Shown here piece after piece: positions 11,801 through 20,786 of a stretch of DNA of 64,000 nt; position 1 is the stretch's first letter, and each line of letters starts with the position of its first letter. The notes under the pieces were generated by a model, which saw nothing but the letters and a program-made list of their open reading frames with translations, was not told where the DNA came from and searched no databases. This stretch comes from Branchinecta lynchi (taxonomy: Eukaryota; Arthropoda; Branchiopoda; Anostraca; Branchinectidae). Position numbers and translations under genes: made by a program. The stretch spans positions 1 through 64,000 of the forward strand of contig JAKZAP010000100.1 in assembly GCA_023053575.1 (NCBI GenBank). Reading direction: 5' to 3'.

Positions 11801-13715
11801 TTTGTTCGACTGGGGAAAGAACGCGACTGGCATATGCTATGGCTCTCTCTTGCCCATTCTGGACCTGAGAAAGACAAGCGCCTATGGCAAAACCCGAACT
11901 GTCACATGTGAGAATGAATTCGGATCCCTCAAAATCGGGATACGAGAGGATAGGCTCTGAAAGTAAACTGCTTCGCAGTGTCTCAAAGGCCGTGATCTGG
12001 GGTTCGCAAAATTCAAAGGCCCGACCCTTACGTGTTAAATCAGAAAGAGGTTTTGCAATCTTTGCAAAACCGTCAACAAATTTGCGAAAATAGCTTAGCA
12101 ATGCTAAGCTGGACCTCAATTCCGCAATATTTTGGGGATAACGGAGGTTTTTAACCGCAGAAAGTTTGTCGGGATCCGGCTGGATACCGTCCGCAGAGAT
12201 CACGTGGCCTAAAAAGGTAAGCTTGGGGACGCAAAATTCACATTTGGAGGGTTTGAGCTTTAGGTTGTGGTCACGGAACCGGGTAAAAACTTCTCGAAGG
12301 ACAGAAAAATGCTCAGGGTGGTCTTTGGTGCCCACGCCCGTATCATCCAACATGGCAAACGTATTTAACCCCAAAATATCGCGAAGAACAATTTCTATCA
12401 TCCGCTCGCAAGTGGCTGGGGCATTAGAGAGACCGAAACCCATGCGGCGATATTGGTATAGACCGAAGGGAGTATTAATGGCAGTTTTCTCGCGATGTGG
12501 AGAGTGGACGCTGGTTTGGAGGAAACCTTGTACGAGATCCATTTTTGAAAAAACCGTGAAGCCATGCATTCTGTCGAGGATGTCATCGATACGCGGAAGG
12601 GAATAACTATCAAACTTAGTTATTTTGTTCAAACGCCGGTAATCGTTCACAAGCCGATATGAACCATCCTTTTTCTTAACTAGAGATACTGGTGAAGCCC
12701 AGGGGCTGCAACTCTCTTCTAAAACACCCTGTCGGAGCATGGCTTCAACTCGTGTTTTCAGTTCACTTTGAAGTTGGATAGGTACTCGGTAGGGGCGTTG
12801 GCGGATGGGGGGGTGGTCACCGGTCTCGATGCGATGGGTGACAACAGTACAGTCGCCCAAATCATCATCAGACCTGGCAAAAATGGTCCGGAATTCCCAC
12901 AATATGTCTTCCATTTCAGTCTTATAAGTGGGGGGAATGTGATCAAGTGGAAAATTTTTCAGGTAATCATCCCTCGAAATGTCGCTCCATCCGATTTTTA
13001 CAGAGTTTACCATTGACTCGAACAATGGTTCGACCAGGTCGTTAACCAGATCAGAAGCGGTTGCATCGGAGGGGAGGGGGTCAATCGAGAGGAGGGATAG
13101 GTCACCTTTCCGTACTCGTACTTTCGTCAGAGAATGGTTCTCTGCGATAAATACGACAGTACCATCTGGGGAAATAGGGACCAACTGTGGAAGAACCATA
13201 ATATTTCGGGCTTGTAAAGCTTCATTGCCCTCAATCAATATGTTTTTCGTACCCGTGGGTAGGCCTAAAACACTGCAACTAATGGGTCTTGCATAATGCG
13301 GTCTTATGCGGTAAGCGCACTTCGACGGGACTAATTTTTCTCCGATACCTATACTACAAACTCTAGGTTCCCTTGTCGAAGGCTGGGACTGACCGGGGAA
13401 TTTGAGGGAGAAAATATCGGTGGTTGGGTCTAACATCAATCCTGCGGACCGAATGAACGGCCGGCCGACCAAAGCACCGAAACATAGCCTAGGGATCACC
13501 AAAAATTTCTCCACAAACGTTCGACCTAATAAAGAAAATTGTACAGTAACCTCGGAGGTGACTGTAAGCGGACCACACAATGTAGACGCTGAAATGCATG
13601 TTTTCGATCGGTCAATGATGCAGCTCTGAATATTCGCAGCAGTATCCTCAGACATGAGGTTGCACTCGGCACCGGTATCGTACAAAGTCTTGACACGGTA
13701 AGTCCCAAAACACAA
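8838..13715 (-). CDS. pol: Gypsy-A Pol polyprotein: protease, RT, RNase H, integrase, long C-terminal tail
   Basis: One uninterrupted 1625-codon frame. In order: aspartic protease with DTGA near residues 13-16; RT at roughly 290-480, with the catalytic motif as AMLDD near 455 (M replaces the usual Y-x-DD tyrosine region); RNase H from TCDSSG near 610; integrase zinc finger near 850-910; integrase core with D near 895, D near 953 and E near 988 (35 residues between the last two); GPY/F motif RADGPYRV near 1130. Then comes an unusual tail of about 450 residues, rich in Ser and Pro, with five TPPT-type 12-residue repeats near 1490-1540. In the zinc finger the second CxxC cysteine looks replaced (CLKRK). 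The domain order protease-RT-RNase H-integrase is that of Ty3/Gypsy. The frame is open upstream of the first methionine, so Pol is probably made by readthrough or frameshift from gag. Confidence 0.9.
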   Translation of the reverse strand: MCFGTYRVKTLYDTGAECNLMSEDTAANIQSCIIDRSKTCISASTLCGPLTVTSEVTVQFSLLGRTFVEKFLVIPRLCFGALVGRPFIRSAGLMLDPTTDIFSLKFPGQSQPSTREPRVCSIGIGEKLVPSKCAYRIRPHYARPISCSVLGLPTGTKNILIEGNEALQARNIMVLPQLVPISPDGTVVFIAENHSLTKVRVRKGDLSLLSIDPLPSDATASDLVNDLVEPLFESMVNSVKIGWSDISRDDYLKNFPLDHIPPTYKTEMEDILWEFRTIFARSDDDLGDCTVVTHRIETGDHPPIRQRPYRVPIQLQSELKTRVEAMLRQGVLEESCSPWASPVSLVKKKDGSYRLVNDYRRLNKITKFDSYSLPRIDDILDRMHGFTVFSKMDLVQGFLQTSVHSPHREKTAINTPFGLYQYRRMGFGLSNAPATCERMIEIVLRDILGLNTFAMLDDTGVGTKDHPEHFSVLREVFTRFRDHNLKLKPSKCEFCVPKLTFLGHVISADGIQPDPDKLSAVKNLRYPQNIAELRSSLALLSYFRKFVDGFAKIAKPLSDLTRKGRAFEFCEPQITAFETLRSSLLSEPILSYPDFEGSEFILTCDSSGFAIGACLSQVQNGQERAIAYASRVLSPVEQRYSTTKREAVALWEFVKKYRHYLVSKPFLVRTDHQPLKALPFMDCPNGKLARICLELQEYTFRVDYMPGKEMFGDALSRLVEAPVGEKTDPQPLVNVVQLSELPQEIGLDGIRRAQSGDIFCKGMVQRLAGTAELPPDYSILERSVESFCVEDEILCFIFSPSATYRDMVHVVPVIPDSLVPQVLEHFHAFSGHFGLSKMLHKMRFSVWFPNMYTRARHHVSVWVDCLKRKVPNRTPIAPLGIIPVPSGPMELVSIDIVGPLPRSRNDNSVILTVCCHFTKFMFGIPLPNQQTHVVARALIEKVFLPHGFPSQILTDRGSNFTSKMFEEIMKVMSMHHLTTTSFRPNCNGQVERMHRTVKDILSQYLSPSRDDWDEHLPFAIFWLNTAHNVSTKETPFYAMFLRDPMPSLFDVAPRRLFYDSMENYKSEILNRMKIAHDQISANIHVSKHKQKSQYDKDCEKFTPHRPGDIVFLKVPPAPGIGSKLRKERADGPYRVIRVMNEGRNYEIQKFGSKTQVVHFDRLEGSRLRSPWVLEPKAESTNLPAVPASERQVLPQIAAITEQSAPCSVPLDLVALCNAPLLLPQTPRASNYCHLDNPIPESFLLRPTAEAPMCPRISPPHFDSESNLLETTVFCEAPVLRPASITPTTLPPQNSTFLSYSPYQIEYTEQADTMRSDWPRPLTPECPSEQASFLLHVSSPLVDPRQSLPRAVSSNNLSSDSQISSPSLSLVTNDFEFINASNTTYASLPDRLSVPVQHSFSNSTPSTPKISESKFRNFKFNPNQSDLYQLTFNSEPSESSSNSLSEISDEIFCHDFSARHAGSDRRSNGVEVPASPSVTAPPMGQLTSPTPPTEPVTPSTPPTVIITPPTPPTLYVTPPTPPTLHVTTPPMTRTPCHPYPPSSPSAPDAHSPVSPPRVELTLPLRKSNRLQRPPDRYQSADFRTASRSRSHDVPRPKSTKPTYPQQSTKKGRTYSTTYPHSSDTSS

Positions 13716-13783
13716 ATTTACAAAAGACAGATTTGAACTGCCCTGTACCGTGCAAACTAAACAAGACTCAGGAGGAGAGTGCT

Positions 13784-15181
13784 CTAGCCTAAACGAGGGT
13801 TTTGCGACCTGTTCGGGCCTCTCATTAGGCTGGGCGAATGAGGGACATTGTGGCGCGGGTTCTGGAACCGGTATTGGTGTGGGGTAGAAGGACCGGTCCG
13901 TCGCGGAGCCCCAAAGTAGCGCGGACCTTGCACGTTTCCCTGGTTAAAAGGGCGAAAACCGCGGGCTTTGTCCGGGCACCATTTTTCTTCGTGACCGACA
14001 CGCAAGCAAAAATCACAAATTGGCTGGTCTCCAAAGGACCTCGAAGATGTAGGCGCGGCAGGTCTTTCATTTCCGGGAAGAGTAGTTACAGTGTCGGCTT
14101 TGACGGTATAAATCGATCGTGACTGGGAAAGTGCCGCCTCATGGTAATCCCTGGCTGAGCGGTCAGCCCTAACCTGTCGCAAAACCTCTATTGCCTGTGG
14201 CAGACTAGTCAGACTAGTCTTTTTAGCTCATCATAGTAAGGGACGGGGAGGCCTCTGATGAATTCGGTCAAGTAGACCCTAAGAACCTCACTCTTCGTCC
14301 TGTCAGCCGGAGTATAAGAGTAACGCAAATCCAAAGACTTTTGAATCAACTGACCATAAAGGTCAGGCGTCATGCTTTCCGGCTGATAAATCACTCGTTC
14401 CTCAGCCAGACGAAAACTCCTCCTCCCTGCCCCGACAGCGGAGCTGGAGGGAAGCTTCGAATGCTGCCCATGAAACTTTCTGTAGAGCGTCCAAACTTTC
14501 AACCCAACTGGTCAACGGTGAAACCAGCCGAGAAGAAAGGATTGCGAACTGCTCTGGCCATGCAACAACTCCACAAAAAGAAAATTTGTGTCGTGCTTGC
14601 TCAAGCCAGGATGCCGCGCTTGTTTCCCCGTTGAAAGTAGGGATTTCTTTGGATATCTCTAGCTTAAGCCGTAGCCGAGCTAGAGTGACTTCTGGGTTTT
14701 CTTCCCGAGCCGGTGGATCGTTGAAAACAATTAAGTCTTGGTGAGCCGGCTGGGGTGGCGCTGGGTTCGGGTTTATGGCAGGGGCATAGGGACGACAGTT
14801 GGGCATCGTATCAAATGATGGTTGAGGAGGAGACGGTCGGGTATGAATAAACTGTTGGGAATATTGTTGGGGACCGTAAAAGGATGTTTGGGGTAAATAC
14901 ATGTTGGTTGGGTGGGTGGGGACTTGTTGTGCATAAAAGTGGTCATGGTATTCTTGTGGTTGGTGAAAATCAGCTCGATGGGCCGGGTATTGGTAGGCGG
15001 GATATTGCGGTACTTGTGGTCGGTAATCAGGCATACACTGAGACCACCGAGACAAAGGTTCTGCCGGAGGATTGTCAAATTGTTGCGAACATTCATCTTC
15101 AAAAAATAACCGAGATGCGAGGGGTCGCGATGTCTGGGGTCGAGGGGCAGGGAAACGAGAAGGATCAAAAAAGTTTTCCAT
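13784..15181 (-). pseudogene. gag: Gypsy-A gag, broken by two frameshifts
   Basis: Three overlapping minus-strand frames read as one protein. 14402-15181 starts MENFFDPSRF, is Pro/Gln/Tyr-rich and enters a retrotransposon gag core (ISKEIPTFNGETSAASWLEQARHKF region). 14209-14502 continues the core. 13784-14182 carries a CCHC zinc knuckle, CDFCLRVGHEEKWC (CX2CX4HX4C), and a basic Pro/Arg tail. One frame change is near 14420-14480. The other is near 14200-14220, at a repeated AGACTAGTC. Capsid-forming gag is needed for retrotransposition, so this copy looks non-autonomous unless the breaks are sequencing errors. Confidence 0.8.
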
Positions 15182-15393
15182 TTCCGAGAAAAAAAAACGA
15201 GACCAGAATAATCAAGGGTATGAATGTCCGCAATAACAAAAACCAATCCAAATTGCCAAAAACACCAAAAATATTCGCTCAAAAATTCATGAGAGAAAGT
15301 TCTGACAAAAAAAAATATCGAAAAATGTGAAAATAACGCTTACAAAAATATATGGTTTACAAAGACAATGGGAACAAGCTCGACTGAACGTGT
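15182..15393 (-). other. Gypsy-A leader, gag-proximal part
   Basis: Noncoding AT-rich leader upstream of the gag start. It is cut at its upstream side by Gypsy-B at the 4-bp site GTTT. The other part of the same leader is at 25995-27606. Together they make a leader of about 1.8 kb. Confidence 0.65.
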
Positions 15394-15740
15394 AAACTAT
15401 AACGGGGTTTCTTCTGATGTTATAAGCCGTTATCTTTGATCTAATAGGTAGCGTTCTTGAGGCTTATGATCGAACACACTGTTCTTTATTCCCAGAGAGA
15501 TAGCGGGACACAGCTCTTTATTGCAAGAAGTACAACGTAACACTAAATACAAAATGTAAAACGATGGCCCAAGACCCCCATCCGGAAACCCTGATTTTCC
15601 AGCTGTAACCCCCAACTGTAAAGGCTCTGAGGAAACATAAATTGCTGGGCTGGAGACGGATTAATGTGACAGGGCAATTTGAGTCCAGCGTGAGAGCCGT
15701 CTGTTTCAACCCTGCATCTTTTCCCCAGATACTTGTTATA
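15394..15740 (-). repeat. Gypsy-B 3' LTR with flanking TSD
   Basis: The LTR (15398-15740, 343 bp) begins TATAAC and ends GTTATA on the minus strand, giving 6-bp inverted ends instead of TG...CA. It appears identical to 27607-27949. The TSD copy (minus GTTT, plus AAAC) is 15394-15397. A polypurine tract containing GGGGGGTGGG (15746-15757 region) lies just inside. Two AATAAA polyadenylation signals are present. Confidence 0.85.
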
Positions 15741-15935
15741 GAATTCCCACCCCCCAAAATTTGTCCCAACAAATTCGCAAACAATTAATCACTCATTCTA
15801 CAAATGGTAAATAATACATAGCACTTGCAACGATAAAATACAGCAAAGTGAATAATCGGCATTGAGTCTGAAACAGTTAAAAATTTTAGAGGATAGTAAA
15901 ATGGGTCAAAAGAATGTCGTACTCTTAAGTGTAAC

Positions 15936-17390
15936 TTAAGTTCCGTAATAGATAGGCTTCCTAGGTCGAAGATTTCTGCCACTGTTAGCACTACTTGGGT
16001 TAGTAACATACTGGTTGGTTCTAGTTTCATGCTGGTTAGTGTTGTTAACATCTGAGTGCGTAGAAAGCGAAGAAGTAGCATTTGGCGACGCATTGCTAGT
16101 TGCTTGTACGGTATGAGCTTCTGAGGGTACAGAAACGCTGCTGTCTACCGTCAAGTCGTAAGCATTGCGTAGCTCGAAAGTTTGCAGTGGTTGCATTACA
16201 GACGAAAAAGGGTTTGTAGCAACTTTATTTGGTTGAATAGGTGGGATGGCGTCGCTACGGGGTAACCGCATATCAAATTCCATTTGATCTTTGATTGTGC
16301 GCTTATTAAAAGGTTTTAGATGGCTTTTGTGGACAGTTCGAGTTTTTCGATTTGCCATGTCGGATACTTCGAACCGATTTCCTTTCAACACTTCGCGAAC
16401 AACGACTGGACCAGTCCAGCGGTCACCAAGCGAGCCTTCCGTTTTCCGAAATTTGTGGTTTCGCATGAACACAACGTCACCCTCAACAATGTCTCGATCA
16501 AACACTTTACCCTGATTGTACTTTTGACGAAGTTCCCTTCGAATTTCCGTGCTGTGCTCGTCGGCAAGCTGATATGCGTCGAAAAGTGTTTCACGTAGGT
16601 ACACAATATAATTTTCGAATTCATGATACGTCCTCGGTGGTGGATGCGTTGACAGTTCAAACTGTTGTCTCAGCTCTCGTCCGTAAACCAGAAAGTTGGC
16701 AGAGAAGCCGGAAGGATTCTGTTGGCTGTTCAAGTTCATGATAGTAAGCTGGAGAGAGCTTGACCAACGATCCTGTTTGGCTCGAACTAGCTTCGACAAC
16801 ATACGTTTGATATCGCGATTTGCGCGTTCTGTGCGGTTAGCGCTAGGACAGTAAGCTGGTGTATACCTAGGGGAAATTCCAAGAATTTCGAGCACGGACC
16901 GAAAAACTTCGCTCCTGTAATAGCTGGCGTTGTCCAAGATCAACAACTCCACAGCTCCATGTTTTGAGTACAATGAATCCACAAGAGCTTGTGCAATAGT
17001 TTGAGATGAAGTTTCACGCAGAGGAACCGCAACAACGAATCGGGTGAACAGGCAAACGGAAACTAAGATGTACCTGTTCCCATCACTTTCAGTAAGTGGT
17101 CCGATGACGTCACACGCTGCAATATGCCAGGGATGCTTTGGCGAGTATCCTTCGCCTATCGGCGGGATAATTGTGCGAGACTCGCTACGACGTTGACAGA
17201 CTAAACAGGAGTCAACAAACGTCATAAGTCTACTTACAAAACCGTCTTGAAAGTGGTAAAGTTTTCGTAACCGATTCAGTGTAAAGGCAAAAGAGTGATG
17301 GCCAGGCTCATGGCCAAGCCTGAACACTGTCCTTTCAAGACTGGGGGGGGGGGATGAATAGCAGTGATCCTTCACTGAAATTATAGTCAT
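15936..17390 (-). CDS. Gypsy-B Pol, integrase part
   Basis: 484-codon frame. An HHCC zinc-binding region is visible (GHEPGHHSF... then CLVCQRR), followed by the catalytic core with D in AACDVIGPL, D in LILDNAS and E in SANRTERANRD. A GPY/F-like module (RWTGPVVVREV) follows and then a Ser/Thr/Asn-rich tail. Integrase inserts the cDNA into the genome. The frame overlaps the RNase H frame and is separated from it by a G10 run at 17342-17351, where one indel changes frame: either decay or a homopolymer sequencing error. It is followed by the polypurine tract and 3' LTR, as expected for the end of pol. Confidence 0.85.
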   Translation of the reverse strand: MTIISVKDHCYSSPPPSLERTVFRLGHEPGHHSFAFTLNRLRKLYHFQDGFVSRLMTFVDSCLVCQRRSESRTIIPPIGEGYSPKHPWHIAACDVIGPLTESDGNRYILVSVCLFTRFVVAVPLRETSSQTIAQALVDSLYSKHGAVELLILDNASYYRSEVFRSVLEILGISPRYTPAYCPSANRTERANRDIKRMLSKLVRAKQDRWSSSLQLTIMNLNSQQNPSGFSANFLVYGRELRQQFELSTHPPPRTYHEFENYIVYLRETLFDAYQLADEHSTEIRRELRQKYNQGKVFDRDIVEGDVVFMRNHKFRKTEGSLGDRWTGPVVVREVLKGNRFEVSDMANRKTRTVHKSHLKPFNKRTIKDQMEFDMRLPRSDAIPPIQPNKVATNPFSSVMQPLQTFELRNAYDLTVDSSVSVPSEAHTVQATSNASPNATSSLSTHSDVNNTNQHETRTNQYVTNPSSANSGRNLRPRKPIYYGT

Positions 17391-18408
17391 CCCAGGCGGA
17401 TTTTGCTGCTCCGCCTTTCACTACTGAGTGTGAGCGAGTACTCAGAGTTTCTAGTTCGTTGGTAAAACCGCCGGATTCTTGCGAATCCTGCCGTGACCCG
17501 CAGCCGTCGAGATCACAGCTCCCTTGTCGAATACGGGAAAACCCATCCGTATTACCCGACAATACCGAGCTGCATACTCCCGGGTCATACCATAAAGACC
17601 CTTTCTGCAGTCGATATTTCTTCAACTTTTTCGGCAATTCCTTCTTGTTAAGAGCCAACACAATTTTGCTAAATATAAGGCATTTTCTAACGGCCTCATT
17701 TACAATGGGAAGGTCAATATACGGATAATCACCGTCTGCTGTGTCAATGCCCCAATAAACCTGAGAATTAGTTACAGGGGGGTCGTTAGCATGACGGCTG
17801 GAGACACGTGCGGTGGCTGTCACAGCACTGATGACATTATCCTCTGAATTGTCCTTTTCAATAGTGGGATTCCAACTAATTTTGCAGAGATTTTTCTGGT
17901 ACCTGGAGAAATCAAGAATTTGGGTCGTGTAGCGCGACAGGGAATCCGAGTAATTCGTTTCCGATGGGACATGAAGAAAATGAAGGTGATAAGGCTGAAG
18001 CGACAAGATCCACTTTAGAAGCCTCGGACTTCCGTTCATTTTCGCGTTACGTAAATACGTAAGAGAGAAATTATCTGTCATCCAGATAATCTTTCCACAA
18101 GACCCGTAGAGAAGATGATTCCAGTGTTCTATAGACAGTACCAAGGCATACATTTCGGCTTCGATAATAGACCACGCTAACTGGCCAGAACCTCGTGCTT
18201 TGGAGAAGCAGCCCAAGAGTTCAAGCTTACTTCCTGGCTCTCTCGGCTTCATCAGAAGAAGGCCCGAGAAGCCGTGAAGGCTCGCGTCGGTCTGAAGCAC
18301 GAAATCAACATTTCCAGAAAGATCTGGATACGAAAGAAGAGGTGCATTTACGAGTCGATCTTTCAGTGTGGTAAATGCAAACTCCTGATCTTTGTTCCAA
18401 CTGAATTC
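17335..18408 (-). CDS. Gypsy-B Pol, RNase H part (start removed by Polinton insertion)
   Basis: The frame is open to the Polinton insertion site at 18409-18414; its first methionine is at 18300. RNase H starts with LQTDASLHGFSGLLL (first catalytic Asp) and includes IEAEMYALVLSIEHW and WMTDNFSLTYL. A connector to integrase follows. It has no start of its own: it is the second half of the pol frame that breaks off at 31138, with the same GACGTC hexamer on both sides. Confidence 0.85.
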   Translation of the reverse strand, partial: EFSWNKDQEFAFTTLKDRLVNAPLLSYPDLSGNVDFVLQTDASLHGFSGLLLMKPREPGSKLELLGCFSKARGSGQLAWSIIEAEMYALVLSIEHWNHLLYGSCGKIIWMTDNFSLTYLRNAKMNGSPRLLKWILSLQPYHLHFLHVPSETNYSDSLSRYTTQILDFSRYQKNLCKISWNPTIEKDNSEDNVISAVTATARVSSRHANDPPVTNSQVYWGIDTADGDYPYIDLPIVNEAVRKCLIFSKIVLALNKKELPKKLKKYRLQKGSLWYDPGVCSSVLSGNTDGFSRIRQGSCDLDGCGSRQDSQESGGFTNELETLSTRSHSVVKGGAAKSAWDDYNFSEGSLLFIPPPQS

Positions 18409-18414
18409 GACGTC
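18409..18414 (+). repeat. Polinton target-site duplication GACGTC, copy 1
   Basis: Six bases matching 31133-31138; Polintons typically make 6-bp duplications. The site is palindromic, so it reads the same on both strands. On one side lies Gypsy-B RNase H, on the other the Polinton end AGTAGTATATAATCG. Confidence 0.85.
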
Positions 18415-19035
18415 AGTAGTATATAATCGCCGATCCTAGACCACCCTCCCCCCAATTTCAAAACCCCATTTTAACATCAATTTCTTAAATTTTAACATCC
18501 TTTTTACCAAATTATCCCCCTTTTCAAGAACATTTTTATTTTCTTACTTCCAAAATAAAGGATACAAGAAATGAGAATATTACCCTTTACTACATATAAA
18601 ATACTACAATATACACTACTTCTTTTTTTTTACATTTTTCATTTTTTATTCAAATATTACTGAGTAAACAGTTCTAAATCCACATATGTTTCTTTGTTCT
18701 TGTTTTCGCGTACAATAGGCTGCAAAACCAGATTTTTCTTTAAAAGTAATTCGTTAGCAATGGCATTATATTTCTGTGTTATAAACAAATCACAGGGTTT
18801 GTTATTATCATTAATAACGACAACCAACTTATCACCATATTTCGTCTTAGCAATTCTCATTTTATCTATATTATATTTCAGTCCTAATACCAAAGCTTCT
18901 TTCCTGATTGTCTCATTGTATTTATTCATTCTGATTGTATTCAAGACTTCCTTTGTGGACTCCATTTATTAGGGGATGATTTTATTAAATAAAAATCCAG
19001 GCTCACAAACTCACATACATATTTTTGTTAATAAT
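18415..19035 (+). repeat. Polinton terminal inverted repeat, copy 1
   Basis: About 620 bp that recurs at 31139-31765. By direct reading the first 362 bp are identical. From 18777 inward substitutions appear, and similarity ends near 19035. It contains the 102-aa gene and, at its inner edge, the last codons of the major capsid gene. Confidence 0.9.
18657..18965 (-). CDS. Polinton terminal-repeat protein, 102 aa (copy 1)
   Basis: Starts in the TAAATG context (CCTAATAAATGG) used by the other Polinton genes. Lysine-rich, with a central KTKYGDKLVVVIND segment that looks like a beta-strand pair, and a C-terminal DLELFTQ. It lies wholly inside the terminal repeat and so exists twice; the copies differ at about 5 residues, all in the N-terminal half. 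The pattern T-x-YG-x-x-V-V-x-x-x-D resembles a small protein often found in Polintons, but I assign no function. Confidence 0.65.
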   Translation of the reverse strand: MESTKEVLNTIRMNKYNETIRKEALVLGLKYNIDKMRIAKTKYGDKLVVVINDNNKPCDLFITQKYNAIANELLLKKNLVLQPIVRENKNKETYVDLELFTQ

Positions 19036-20367
19036 ACCTAATGCAGCTTTTCTTTCATAATATATAACACAGTAAATATTATATGGTACAGGCTGAGCGT
19101 GTTTTAATGTTAAACTTATTTCAATATCAGCAGTTGTTCCATTATATATACTTGATTCGTGTTTGGAAACATCGAAACAGAATAGTGGATATACTTCTTT
19201 AAATTCTTCTATACTAACAACACTACCAGTATCAAATGCTAATTGCTTATAGCCCAAATGTATGAACCTATTGTAAAGATTTGAGTATTTACATTTCTCA
19301 TCGCTAAAGTCGCATTTGAGTGGTTCTTCAGGATATTTATCCCCATTAATTCTAAGTTCTATGTCTGTTAAATTCATATGATCAAACACCATATTATTCA
19401 TTAATTGATTGTTATGCTTTTCATTTTTCTGTAGCATCACAACTACTTTTGTTGGATTGTTTCTCTCAGACACAACTTTCCAGGTGTGCTCCTTATTCTG
19501 ACTAACATCACTTTTATAACTATTACATGCTTCCCACATCAGATTATGCTTTTTATCCTTAGCAAGATCCTTTTCTAATTCACTCATCATTTCGATACTA
19601 GGAGCTACAATAGGGATCTTCCAGGATAAATACTCGATGACTACTTTGAAATTAGTATTTCCATTTCTTATAATCATGTTGTTATCATCATTTCTTCTTA
19701 GAAATAATTTATGCGATGCACCTCTGAAGAATCGTTTGTTTCCTTTCAGAAATCCAAACAATTCTGATAATGGTAAATACATATTTACTAATTTACTGCT
19801 CTTTGTCCTGTTATATCTTTTTTCAAATCCTTTATTATAATTATTATTATTTCTCAAACTGACTGTTCCACCCCCTGCTGCAGCCCCTGCTACTACTGGA
19901 GTTGCAGTAAACGAAGCAATTACAGGATTGATTTCTTTCCCTTGATTATAATCTTTATACCAGAAATGATTTCTTGCAGCACTTCTAGAATAATCATCAG
20001 AGTATTCAATCAACTTTGTAACGGTAGTTGTAATACCAACATGATTAATTTTTTCAACCGATTCATCGTTTATTACATACTCAGCGGTACTGAATAAATT
20101 AAATCCATTATTCGTTAAAGTAGCAACATCGGTTGCAGCTATAGGAGTCCCATCTTGGTTTACTATTCTTACACTGACATCAAGATAACTTTCACTTGGA
20201 TAAAACCAGGAATCTAATTTCTTCGTTACGAATTCAAACTCTGATTTATTAGATACATTCACATCTGTTTCTCGAATTTCTTTAAATTCGTATTTTACCA
20301 CTGTATCATCAACAAGTGGTTCGTCAAATATGTTCCATTGCGGACTGATAACTTTATTTACTGCCAT
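19003..20367 (-). CDS. Polinton major capsid protein (double jelly-roll, hexon-like)
   Basis: 454 aa. Features seen in Polinton/adintovirus capsid proteins: an N-terminal VSNKSEFEF segment, LPLSELFGFL near residues 195-210, FRGASHKLFLRRND, and the LSWKIPIVAPS stretch near 246-258. The C-terminal part, rich in beta-strand-type sequence, ends KNMYVSL. A Gly/Ala-rich loop (VVAGAAAGGG) lies near 160. It would form the trimeric hexons of the virion. The start is in TATAAATGG. Its last codons lie in the terminal repeat, so the TIR boundary overlaps this gene. Frame is intact. Confidence 0.8.
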   Translation of the reverse strand: MAVNKVISPQWNIFDEPLVDDTVVKYEFKEIRETDVNVSNKSEFEFVTKKLDSWFYPSESYLDVSVRIVNQDGTPIAATDVATLTNNGFNLFSTAEYVINDESVEKINHVGITTTVTKLIEYSDDYSRSAARNHFWYKDYNQGKEINPVIASFTATPVVAGAAAGGGTVSLRNNNNYNKGFEKRYNRTKSSKLVNMYLPLSELFGFLKGNKRFFRGASHKLFLRRNDDNNMIIRNGNTNFKVVIEYLSWKIPIVAPSIEMMSELEKDLAKDKKHNLMWEACNSYKSDVSQNKEHTWKVVSERNNPTKVVVMLQKNEKHNNQLMNNMVFDHMNLTDIELRINGDKYPEEPLKCDFSDEKCKYSNLYNRFIHLGYKQLAFDTGSVVSIEEFKEVYPLFCFDVSKHESSIYNGTTADIEISLTLKHAQPVPYNIYCVIYYERKAALGIINKNMYVSL

Positions 20368-20397
20368 TTATATAAGAAAGAAATTATTAAATAAAAC

Positions 20398-20754
20398 TTA
20401 TTTCAGAATCTTTAACCCATTTCCAGTCATTAACGTTTTGATCAAGTCCTGACTTCTTTGATTTAAAATCCTTTTATTTGTACCGATAAGATCCTTCATC
20501 GATTTTTTGTTTCCAATTACATCAATGAGTTCCTTCTTGTTTACATCGATCAGATCTTTCCCATATTCTATTGCTCTGTTTTTCAACAACTCAAATCTCG
20601 GTTTAATAATATTATTATACATTGACATAGCCCCATCTTTTATTTGTTTTGCTGACGTTTGAAATAACTGGGAATTAACAATGTTTTTGAATACACTACC
20701 GATTCCACTTCCATACTGCTTTTTATAAAGTAATCGCTTATTATTAATCAACAT
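20398..20754 (-). CDS. Polinton small basic virion-type protein, 118 aa
   Basis: Lysine-rich and helical-looking, with a glycine-containing N-terminus (YGSGIGSVFKNI) and a C-terminal NGLKILK. No enzyme motif. It lies between the penton-like and major capsid genes, where minor capsid or core proteins are usual. The start is CTATAAATG. Function is inferred only from position and composition. Confidence 0.6.
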   Translation of the reverse strand: MLINNKRLLYKKQYGSGIGSVFKNIVNSQLFQTSAKQIKDGAMSMYNNIIKPRFELLKNRAIEYGKDLIDVNKKELIDVIGNKKSMKDLIGTNKRILNQRSQDLIKTLMTGNGLKILK

Positions 20755-20786
20755 TTATAGGTAAATAATTTTATTTCACTAATCCT

